Shown here in pieces: positions 1 through 3,811 of a DNA stretch of 7,681 nucleotides. The notes below the pieces were generated by a model, which was given only the letters and a program-made list of their open reading frames with translations, was not told the DNA's origin and did no database searches. A program made the translations under genes and the position numbers. Origin of the DNA: HK-STAS-PATE-2 sp035906575 (GTDB lineage Bacteria; Patescibacteriota; Patescibacteriia; 2-12-FULL-60-25). Within the stretch, counting starts at the first letter, position 1, and each line of letters opens with the position of its first letter. The DNA lies in assembly GCA_035906575.1 (NCBI GenBank), contig JAMIEW010000012.1:1-7681 (forward strand). The letters run 5' to 3'.

Positions 1-87
1 GTGATGGAGGGTGTCGCCGATGTCGGTGTGCCTATCCAAGTCGATTCGAAGCATGGCAAAAATTGGGAGGAGATGAAATCGCTCTAA
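1..87 (+). CDS. polA: DNA polymerase I, C-terminal end (partial)
   Basis: The window opens inside a reading frame that gives 28 residues before TAA at 85-87. The tail reads VPIQVDSKHGKNWEEMKSL. This matches the invariant C-terminus of family A DNA polymerase I, where a Val-Pro-Leu/Ile plus Val-Asp strand is followed by a Gly-x-Asn-Trp-x-Glu motif; the Asn-Trp-Glu is clear here. The enzyme fills gaps and removes RNA primers during lagging-strand synthesis and repair. Only the last strand of the palm domain is visible, so nothing can be said about the 5' exonuclease or proofreading domains. holA follows on the same strand 77 nt downstream, placing two replication genes together. The assignment rests on a short but distinctive motif. 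Confidence 0.8.
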   Translation: MMEGVADVGVPIQVDSKHGKNWEEMKSL

Positions 88-99
88 ATCATCCCCTGC

Positions 100-120
100 C
101 CCTTCTTTGTGAAAGAAGGG
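100..120 (+). other. Perfect 9-bp hairpin between polA and holA
   Basis: CCCTTCTTT at 100-108 and AAAGAAGGG at 112-120 are exact reverse complements around a GTG triloop, 13 nt after the polA stop. No T-run follows, so it is not a standard intrinsic terminator. It may protect the polA mRNA 3' end, act as a processing site or weakly attenuate transcription into holA. Function is inferred only from position. Confidence 0.45.
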
Positions 121-164
121 ATTATGAGGTTGCAGGATATCTACGCATCAAGCATTCTTTATCT

Positions 165-995
165 ATGCTAATCATCTGCTCGGGCGCTGACAGTTATAAA
201 GCGTTACAAAAAGCCAAAGAGCTCGAAGCAGCGTATAAAGCAAAACACGACCAGAGTGGGCTCTCGATTGAGAGTTGCGAACCAGATCAGTCCCCTGTTC
301 AATTTTTGCAGGAGCGACTTGGTGTCGGTTCGCTTTTTGCGAAACGTTCTTTTTTGCGCGTTTCAGGATTGCTACGCGTGAAGGCGGCGGACAAAAAAGT
401 TTTGAAAAAACTTTTTGATCATCCAGATGAGATGACGATCGTGGTGGATGTTGAAGAAGGTTCATTAAAAATGTCTGACCTCGATAGTTTTTCTGAAGCA
501 TCTGGAATCGTGCGTTATGATTTTCCTGAAACGAAAGGCGCGGCGTTTGAAAAATGGTTAAGTGATCACGCGGCCTTTCTTGGCATCACGGACGGAAAAC
601 TCATTCGTGAAATTGCCCAAATGTATGATGGTGATTCGTGGGGTGCGATCAGCGGTTTGATCCAGGTTTCATGCGGGTATCCTATCGCTCTTCTCAAACG
701 AGAGGCAGATACAACGTATCAGTACATTGATAGCGTTTTACAACAGCAAAAGAGCCGTTTTCAGTATGATGCTTATCGACAATTTGATAGTTCGACGCTC
801 GCTTTAATCATGCAACAGGCTTCGCAGGCAGAACGCGTAAAGAATAATGATACAGCTGGCATTCATCCGTTTGTCGCAAATAAGCTTAAGAAAATCGGCG
901 ACTCCTCTACTCGCGTTTTGCTTACAGCGATCGAGGCGCATGCACTCGTTCGCTCCGGATTTGCTGTAGATACAGAGGTAAACGTACTTTTCTAA
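165..995 (+). CDS. holA: DNA polymerase III subunit delta (HolA)
   Basis: This is the clamp-loader delta subunit, which opens the sliding clamp for loading at primed DNA. The protein is 276 aa from ATG 165, beginning MLIICSGADSYKALQKAKEL; this matches the family's opening strand, a short Gly-x-Asp-Ser/Thr-Tyr turn and a Lys/Glu-rich helix. A frame extends upstream to TTG 63 but would overlap the polA end and add residues foreign to the family, so ATG 165 is preferred. The C-terminal part has the typical helical features, including a His-Pro-Phe-Val motif (IHPFVANKLKKIG) where HolA usually has His-Pro-Tyr/Phe. At 276 aa it is shorter than the usual 320-340 aa. No clear Shine-Dalgarno precedes the start. 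Its neighbours polA and the convergent rpsT fit; a holA-rpsT neighbourhood is also seen in Firmicutes. Confidence 0.85.
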   Translation: MLIICSGADSYKALQKAKELEAAYKAKHDQSGLSIESCEPDQSPVQFLQERLGVGSLFAKRSFLRVSGLLRVKAADKKVLKKLFDHPDEMTIVVDVEEGSLKMSDLDSFSEASGIVRYDFPETKGAAFEKWLSDHAAFLGITDGKLIREIAQMYDGDSWGAISGLIQVSCGYPIALLKREADTTYQYIDSVLQQQKSRFQYDAYRQFDSSTLALIMQQASQAERVKNNDTAGIHPFVANKLKKIGDSSTRVLLTAIEAHALVRSGFAVDTEVNVLF

Positions 996-996
996 G

Positions 997-1034
997 AAAT
1001 AAAAACACCTCGTTGTTACGAGGTGTTTTTATTT
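997..1034. terminator. Bidirectional intrinsic terminator, holA / rpsT
   Basis: The arms at 997-1012 and 1019-1034 are perfect reverse complements (16 bp) around the loop TTGTTA. The outer arm is A-rich on the left and T-rich on the right, so both strands give a GC-core hairpin followed by a U-run. It starts 2 nt after the holA stop and ends 6 nt before the rpsT stop, so it serves both convergent genes. Confidence 0.92.
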
Positions 1035-1040
1035 AGCTGA

Positions 1041-1298
1041 TTATTTCTTCGAAACGGATTTCATGGCAGCGCTGATAACGCGACGTGCCTTGTTCTTGTG
1101 AAGAACGAAGTTCTTGCTAGCCTTGGCAGTAGCGCTCTGTAGTTTTACAGAGATTTCTTTTGCTTCGGACTTGCCTTCTTTAACAGCTTCTTTGAGCTGT
1201 TTCGTGAGGCTTTTTACGTGGGTCTTCATGCGTGCGTTGCGTACGGCGCGACGTGCGTTCTTGCGAAGATCCTTAATGGCTGCATGCTTTTGTGGCAT
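1041..1298 (-). CDS. rpsT: 30S ribosomal protein S20
   Basis: An 85-aa, very basic protein of normal S20 length, which binds 16S rRNA in the body of the small subunit. It starts MPQKHAAIKDLRKNARRAVR, matching the family's Met-Pro-x-x-x-x-Ala-Ile-Lys opening and basic helix. The C-terminal part has the diagnostic Leu-His-Lys-Asn-Lys-Ala-Arg-Arg segment (family: V/I-H-K-N-x-A-A-R-x-K). The frame stays open upstream to 1454, but that extension has no S20 similarity and would run through the TTGACA/TATCTT promoter, so ATG 1298 is the start. The predicted transcript begins about 6 nt before the ATG and has no Shine-Dalgarno. The gene converges on holA and shares its terminator. Confidence 0.93.
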   Translation of the reverse strand: MPQKHAAIKDLRKNARRAVRNARMKTHVKSLTKQLKEAVKEGKSEAKEISVKLQSATAKASKNFVLHKNKARRVISAAMKSVSKK

Positions 1299-1302
1299 AA
1301 TG

Positions 1303-1312
1303 TTAGCGCTAA
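1303..1312. promoter_or_regulatory. 10-bp palindrome at the rpsT transcription start
   Basis: TTAGCGCTAA is a perfect palindrome immediately after the -10 box of the rpsT promoter, covering the predicted +1 (about 1304, minus strand). Placed there it could be an operator. A 10-bp palindrome can occur by chance, so this is a positional inference. Confidence 0.35.
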
Positions 1313-1339
1313 GATAAGCGAAATCAGAATGAGTGTCAA
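1311..1339 (-). promoter_or_regulatory. Sigma-70-type promoter of rpsT
   Basis: On the minus strand a perfect -35 TTGACA (1339-1334) is followed by a 17-nt spacer and the -10 TATCTT (1316-1311, 4 of 6 consensus). The expected +1 is the A at about 1304, leaving a 6-nt leader AACATT before ATG 1298. The rpsT mRNA is thus expected to be nearly leaderless. Confidence 0.8.
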
Positions 1340-1484
1340 GCCGTTGACCGAATATTTGGCTAACCGTACACTCCGATTCACGAATGACGCGTTTAAATCG
1401 CCTAGAAATGATTTCAAGGTAGTTAAGGTCGTGATAAAAGCTGGTTCGATTCACCTACGCTATAGCAGAAGCGAATCATTTTAA
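1329..1484 (+). CDS. Possible small basic protein (51 aa), doubtful
   Basis: An open frame of 51 codons starts MSVKPLTEYLANRTLRF, is rich in Lys and Arg, and runs divergently from rpsT. It matches no family I recognise. A possible extended -10 (TGG then CATAAT, 1293-1301) lies upstream on the plus strand, but its -35 is poor and there is no ribosome binding site. The frame overlaps the rpsT -35 region. The frame on the opposite strand is also open here, so this may be chance. Apart from this ORF I see nothing supported between the rpsT promoter and the tRNA; 1485-1510 is strongly AT-rich. Confidence 0.18.
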   Translation: MSVKPLTEYLANRTLRFTNDAFKSPRNDFKVVKVVIKAGSIHLRYSRSESF

Positions 1485-1551
1485 TCATTAAATTATCTAT
1501 TTATATATTTTGCGACACATGAGGAGTTTTAGTGCAGTATTGTAAAATAAT

Positions 1552-1626
1552 GTTTCTGTAGTTCAATGGATAGAACAAGGGACTCCTAAGCCCTAGATCG
1601 TGGTTCGACTCCACGCGGAGACACCA
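1552..1626 (+). tRNA. tRNA-Arg (anticodon CCT)
   Basis: The cloverleaf folds by eye. The acceptor pairs GTTTCTG (1552-1558) with CGGAGAC (1616-1622) using two G-U pairs. The D arm is GTTC/GAAC with a GG-containing loop. The anticodon loop CTCCTAA carries CCT at 1585-1587. The T arm pairs CGTGG with CCACG around TTCGACT. The discriminator A is at 1623 and CCA is encoded at 1624-1626. It decodes the rare Arg codon AGG. One oddity is an A-G opposition at the base of the anticodon loop (positions 31-39). No convincing promoter is visible; a TAAAAT at 1543-1548 is too close to serve as a -10 for the mature 5' end. Confidence 0.95.
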
Positions 1627-1669
1627 TGTCTCGCTTTGCTCGACATGACAAAGTGAAACTAGACCAAAG

Positions 1670-1693
1670 TAAAATCCCCTAGCGGGGATTTTA
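1670..1693 (+). terminator. Intrinsic terminator after tRNA-Arg
   Basis: TAAAATCCCC (1670-1679) and GGGGATTTTA (1684-1693) are perfect complements around the loop TAGC, with the T-run built into the descending arm. It lies 43 nt after the tRNA 3' end and would end its transcript. The A-rich ascending arm means it could also work on the other strand. Confidence 0.8.
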
Positions 1694-1699
1694 TGATAC

Positions 1700-1728
1700 T
1701 TGATTTTTACCTTAAAATATGCTATATT
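1700..1728 (+). promoter_or_regulatory. Sigma-70-type promoter with extended -10
   Basis: TTGATT (1700-1705), a 17-nt spacer, then TATATT (1723-1728) preceded by TGC, which is an extended -10. The expected +1 is the A at about 1735, giving a 45-nt leader before ATG 1780. That leader has a 6-bp hairpin, TTGCTT (1736-1741) with AAGCAA (1751-1756). Confidence 0.75.
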
Positions 1729-1779
1729 GTATTCATTGCTTAAAACTAAAAAGCAAATATCAAATAAATACTTTGTTCT

Positions 1780-1983
1780 ATGGAGAAGATGTCGCGTCCT
1801 CGTGTTATTAACACAGAAGGTTATAAATCTCATTCATCTACTGGCGATCATCGAGAGCGTATTGCTGCGGATGAGCGTGCAGTCGAGAATTCTATTGGTA
1901 ACGATGAATTTCTGGATTTAGAAGATTCGCTACTCAGTGAATCAGATACGAACAAGGTCTACGGTCATCGAATGGGTCAATGA
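1780..1983 (+). CDS. Small acidic hypothetical protein (67 aa)
   Basis: I do not recognise this protein. It is hydrophilic and acidic (14 Asp/Glu against 9 Lys/Arg), with no signal peptide or membrane segment. The second half is the most acidic (DEFLDLEDSLLSESD) and the N-terminal half is rich in Ser, His and Arg. Support for it being real comes from its surroundings: a good promoter at 1700-1728 and an intrinsic terminator at 2051-2083 make a self-contained transcription unit with this as the obvious frame. The start could be ATG 1780 or ATG 1789; neither has a well-spaced Shine-Dalgarno, as the GGAGAAG at 1782-1788 abuts the second ATG. It sits next to the candidate origin, so a link to replication or segregation is possible but unproven. 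Confidence 0.55.
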   Translation: MEKMSRPRVINTEGYKSHSSTGDHRERIAADERAVENSIGNDEFLDLEDSLLSESDTNKVYGHRMGQ

Positions 1984-2050
1984 CATCTTCCTAAACGTGA
2001 AAAACCAGCAAGAGACACAATTAGATATAAAGAAGCTGCTTAGATTTTTA

Positions 2051-2083
2051 ATAAATAGCCGACATGCTTGTCCGGCTATTTAT
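2051..2083 (+). terminator. Intrinsic terminator after the small acidic ORF
   Basis: ATAAATAGCCG (2051-2061) and CGGCTATTTAT (2073-2083) are perfect 11-bp complements. The stem continues with ACA/TGT past a bulged C to a TGCT loop. The descending arm is U-rich and followed by ATTTTG. It ends the 1780-1983 transcript and separates it from the origin-like region. The symmetric A/T arms suggest it may work from both sides. Confidence 0.8.
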
Positions 2084-2093
2084 ATTTTGATGA

Positions 2094-2109
2094 TGTTTCA
2101 CATGAAACA
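2094..2109. other. parS-like ParB binding site 1
   Basis: TGTTTCACATGAAACA has perfect 7-bp arms (TGTTTCA/TGAAACA) around a central CA. It differs from the widely conserved bacterial parS core TGTTTCACGTGAAACA at one central base. ParB binds such sites to organise newly replicated origins. An identical 16-mer lies at 2331-2346. Confidence 0.75.
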
Positions 2110-2204
2110 ATCCACAGGCTTTAATGTTTTGATTGAAAGATGACGAAAGTTATTAACAGGATGTGTGCAACTCTGCTTCTTTAACGATTTTATCGAAGCG
2201 ATAC

Positions 2205-2213
2205 TGTGAATAA
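2205..2213 (-). promoter_or_regulatory. DnaA box, exact match
   Basis: The minus strand reads TTATTCACA, an exact match to TTATNCACA. It is the best single box of the cluster and lies near the middle of the origin-like region. Confidence 0.65.
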
Positions 2214-2330
2214 CACCTCAAAAGTTAAACACATGTTTATAACTTGGCTGTGTGTAACTTGTTTTTGATACAAAAAATGTACCTTGGTATGTTGGTAAGT
2301 AACAAATAAGTGCATAAACCTGTTGATAAG

Positions 2331-2346
2331 TGTTTCACATGAAACA
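2331..2346. other. parS-like ParB binding site 2
   Basis: A second copy of TGTTTCACATGAAACA, identical over all 16 bases to the site 237 bp upstream, including the unusual central CA. It sits between a DnaA-like box (2321-2329) and the AT-rich run. Exact repetition of a 16-mer with this arm symmetry argues against chance. Confidence 0.75.
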
Positions 2347-2355
2347 TTCGATAAG

Positions 2356-2372
2356 GATTTAATATATATACA
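2356..2372. other. AT-rich run, possible DNA unwinding element
   Basis: The stretch from 2356 to 2372 contains AATATATATA at 2361-2370 and only one G and one C at its edges. It lies between parS site 2 and the facing DnaA-like boxes at 2381-2403. This is a typical arrangement for the first melted segment of a bacterial origin. Confidence 0.4.
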
Positions 2373-2380
2373 TGTGAAAG

Positions 2381-2403
2381 TTATCCACTTTGTTTGTGGA
2401 TAG
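2381..2403. repeat. Facing pair of DnaA-like boxes (inverted repeat)
   Basis: TATCCAC (2382-2388) and GTGGATA (2396-2402) are perfect 7-bp complements around a 7-nt spacer. Each is embedded in a DnaA-like 9-mer, TTATCCACT on + and CTATCCACA on -. They form the right edge of the origin-like cluster beside the AT-rich run. Confidence 0.6.
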
Positions 2404-2436
2404 AAAATAGTCACTGAATATTCCTGTCTGGGCTGG

Positions 2437-2511
2437 TCTCAAATAGATCATAAAGAATATTGCCCTCGGTGAGATTCCCTACGGGCGATATTCTTTATGG
2501 TCTATTTGAGA
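2437..2511. repeat. Long inverted repeat, 29-bp arms with 17-nt loop
   Basis: The left arm 2437-2465 begins TCTCAAATAGA and the right arm 2483-2511 ends TCTATTTGAGA. They are complementary at 27 of 29 positions, and both mismatches become G-U pairs in a plus-strand RNA, so the stem would be fully paired. The loop is 2466-2482. No T-run follows on either strand, so it is not a standard terminator. No ORF crosses it credibly. It could be a small palindromic mobile element, a hairpin RNA or a DNA cruciform beside the origin. Confidence 0.8.
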
Positions 2512-2553
2512 TGGGAGCAAATATACTAAATAAAATTCCGACTATGGTGATTC

Positions 2554-2626
2554 AAAAAAACAAATAGAAACCGCCAGACGTCTCTTCATCCACTTGGATG
2601 CATGTTTGAAGAGAGAGGTCTGGCGG
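2554..2626 (-). terminator. Intrinsic terminator of the minus-strand ncRNA
   Basis: Read on the minus strand, the arms 2626-2618 and 2579-2571 (CCGCCAGAC/GTCTGGCGG) form 9 bp. An asymmetric internal loop and an 8-bp upper stem (2614-2607 with 2588-2581) follow. A small inner hairpin at 2587-2600 (CATCC/GGATG) competes for the apex. Immediately after the stem comes TTTCTATTTGTTTTTTT (2570-2554). A GC-rich stem with a long T-run points to termination on the minus strand only. Confidence 0.75.
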
Positions 2627-2754
2627 CAGGTCAGGAGCGTATCACGTGAGTGAATGGCTCAACGAGTGGTCGCGGGTCGTACGCTACTGATTGGGCAGTT
2701 GCAGTGTTGCAAACCACTTTGTCAGATTTGGCAGGCGGGGACAAGCCAACTGAT
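2554..2754 (-). ncRNA. Candidate structured non-coding RNA, about 200 nt
   Basis: A strong promoter (2761-2790, minus) and a terminator (2626-2554, minus) delimit a transcript of about 200 nt with no convincing reading frame. The interval has higher GC content than the flanking AT-rich DNA, as expected for a structured RNA. Hairpins visible by eye are 2745-2749 with 2728-2732 (TTGGC/GCCAA, continued by CAG/CTG), 2708-2712 with 2699-2703 (TTGCA/TGCAA, loop of 4), 2680-2685 with 2636-2641 (AGCGTA/TACGCT), and the terminator. I see no tmRNA, RNase P or SRP RNA signature. Its length would fit 6S RNA, which is recognised mainly by structure, but I cannot confirm the closing stem and open central bubble. 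It may be a lineage-specific RNA. Confidence 0.6.
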
Positions 2755-2760
2755 GCGCGG

Positions 2761-2790
2761 AGTATAGGAGAGATAAGGGTATGGTGTCAA
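2761..2790 (-). promoter_or_regulatory. Sigma-70-type promoter of the minus-strand ncRNA
   Basis: On the minus strand a perfect -35 TTGACA (2790-2785) is followed by an 18-nt spacer and TATACT (2766-2761, 5 of 6 consensus). The predicted +1 is the A at about 2754. It points away from the envelope operon and towards the origin-like region, and no protein start follows it. Confidence 0.8.
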
Positions 2791-2877
2791 TAATATGAGG
2801 TTGAATTTACGTATAACGTTTTGCGACCCTATATTATTTGGCTGTATTAAGAGTAATTTTTCTGAACGTGTATTTTT

Positions 2878-2886
2878 TGCTATAAT
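2878..2886 (+). promoter_or_regulatory. Extended -10 promoter of the envelope operon
   Basis: TGC directly followed by TATAAT (2881-2886) is a perfect extended -10 element. The -35 region is weak (TTTTCT at 2858-2863 for a 17-nt spacer), which extended -10 promoters tolerate. The expected +1 is the A at about 2893, only 2 nt before ATG 2895, implying a leaderless mRNA. I see nothing else supported between 2791 and 2877. Confidence 0.75.
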
Positions 2887-2894
2887 CTATCTAT

Positions 2895-3809
2895 ATGTGT
2901 TCTTTGCGTACGCTCTTTAGCGTTGTGATGAGTTTGCTCTTGGTAGCATCGCCGGCCATGGCGATGACGAGCACGAATTTTCAAATTAATTGGGACACGG
3001 TCTCGGCCGGTGGTGCTGATTTTGGGACGAGTGCGAACTTTGTCACTCACGATACGATTGGGGGTGAAGCAGCGGGCCAAGGTTCAAGCGCGAACTATCG
3101 TTTATCTGCCGGTTACCGTTTGCCAGAGACGGCAAACCTTCTTGGCTACGAAGTAAGAGCAAATGCCGCGAGTCCAACACCAACATGGACAGTGTTTGAT
3201 GGTGTTGATGAGGTAACGGTCTCATCGGTTGCAGGTTTTGCTATCGGGGATCTGATTGCGATGGTTGAAAATGTCGGACTGACACAAGAAGTAGCAGTGG
3301 GTAGAATCACAGCAATCAATGCACTCGTTATCACCGTCGATGACTTTCAGGGTGATACGGCTGGCATCTCGCTTATTGCTGCCGGCGGGGATGATCGCGT
3401 TTATCGTCTCTCATCCGCAACCTTGGCTCTTGGTAATGTGAGTGGTGCAACCGTGGCTACCGGTATTGTTGGGACAAATGTCATCACGAGTGTACCAACC
3501 GGCTATTCACTTTATGTGCATGGCAATCATTTGATGCAAAGCGGTTTGAATACGATCCCAGAAGTGCTTGATGGTGCGGTGACGCTTGGGTCTGAAGAGT
3601 TTGGTGCAAGCATTACTGGACCTGGGGCGGTTAATCCGGGTACTGATCTCGGTGTGACGACAACGATGCGACTTGTTCAAACAAATGGTGCGGCAACAGG
3701 CGGTATTGGTGATAGACTTGGTTTTTCTTATAAGCTCTCGGTAGCAACATCAACGGCGAACGGGGCGTATTCTCAAGATACGTACTATACCCTCGTCGCT
3801 AACTACTAA
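2895..3809 (+). CDS. Secreted beta-rich surface protein, WxL-operon-like
   Basis: A 304-aa protein beginning MCSLRTLFSVVMSLLLVASP. Residues 1-23 form a signal peptide ending Ala-Met-Ala, so the protein is exported. The mature part is rich in Gly, Ala, Thr and Val and poor in Lys. Near its N-terminus are two similar short motifs, Gly-Thr-Ser-Ala-Asn-Phe and Gly-Ser-Ser-Ala-Asn-Tyr-Arg-Leu, of a kind I associate with secreted proteins of Patescibacteria. The C-terminus (YSQDTYYTLVANY) is a closing beta strand like those of small Gram-positive surface proteins. There is no anchor, lipobox or sorting signal, so it is probably held by a partner. The predicted +1 is 2 nt upstream of this ATG. It lies 2 nt before a WxL-interacting-like gene; no Trp-x-Leu motif is seen, so the family is uncertain. 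Confidence 0.75.
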   Translation: MCSLRTLFSVVMSLLLVASPAMAMTSTNFQINWDTVSAGGADFGTSANFVTHDTIGGEAAGQGSSANYRLSAGYRLPETANLLGYEVRANAASPTPTWTVFDGVDEVTVSSVAGFAIGDLIAMVENVGLTQEVAVGRITAINALVITVDDFQGDTAGISLIAAGGDDRVYRLSSATLALGNVSGATVATGIVGTNVITSVPTGYSLYVHGNHLMQSGLNTIPEVLDGAVTLGSEEFGASITGPGAVNPGTDLGVTTTMRLVQTNGAATGGIGDRLGFSYKLSVATSTANGAYSQDTYYTLVANY

Positions 3810-3811
3810 TT

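Larger units (their letters stand above)
2094..2403. other. oriC: Candidate chromosomal replication origin (oriC)
   Basis: About 310 bp of non-coding DNA hold nine 9-mers within one mismatch of the DnaA box TTATNCACA. The exact one is 2205-2213 (-). The others are 2150-2158 (+), 2225-2233 (+), 2234-2242 (-), 2249-2257 (-), 2309-2317 (-), 2321-2329 (-), 2381-2389 (+) and 2395-2403 (-). With uniform base composition about 0.2 would be expected in such a stretch; AT-richness raises this but not to nine. Two parS-like sites lie inside, and an AT-only run (2361-2370) sits between the second parS and the last box pair, where DNA unwinding could begin. DnaA would bind the boxes and open the duplex. 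dnaA is not in the window, and the strand switch in base skew expected at an origin cannot be judged from this length. Confidence 0.7.

Noticed and set aside
63..164. TTG-initiated extension of HolA
   Set aside because: It overlaps the end of polA and translates the intergenic hairpin; the family's typical N-terminus begins at ATG 165.
1299..1454. N-terminal extension of S20 on the minus strand (52 extra residues)
   Set aside because: It has no similarity to S20 and runs through the TTGACA/TATCTT promoter; the Met-Pro start at 1298 gives normal family length.
1446..1475. T-arm-like GGTTCGATTC suggesting a second tRNA
   Set aside because: The flanking bases do not pair as a T stem and no acceptor, anticodon arm or CCA is found.
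1501..1833. 110-aa minus-strand frame
   Set aside because: It is the antisense translation of the tRNA and its terminator, giving the well-known spurious peptide with RVESNHDL and PLNYRN; not a gene.
1937..2143. 68-aa plus-strand frame overlapping the small acidic ORF
   Set aside because: It reads through the intrinsic terminator and the first parS-like site and lacks a promoter or ribosome site of its own.
2437..2511. Integron attC site
   Set aside because: The arms lack the conserved core ends (RYYYAAC / GTTRRRY) and the extrahelical-base pattern; no integrase or cassette is nearby.
2571..2760. SRP RNA on the plus strand (GGTCAGG at 2629-2635)
   Set aside because: The matching AGCAG side and GGAA-type tetraloop hairpin are missing, and promoter and terminator both point to transcription of the minus strand.
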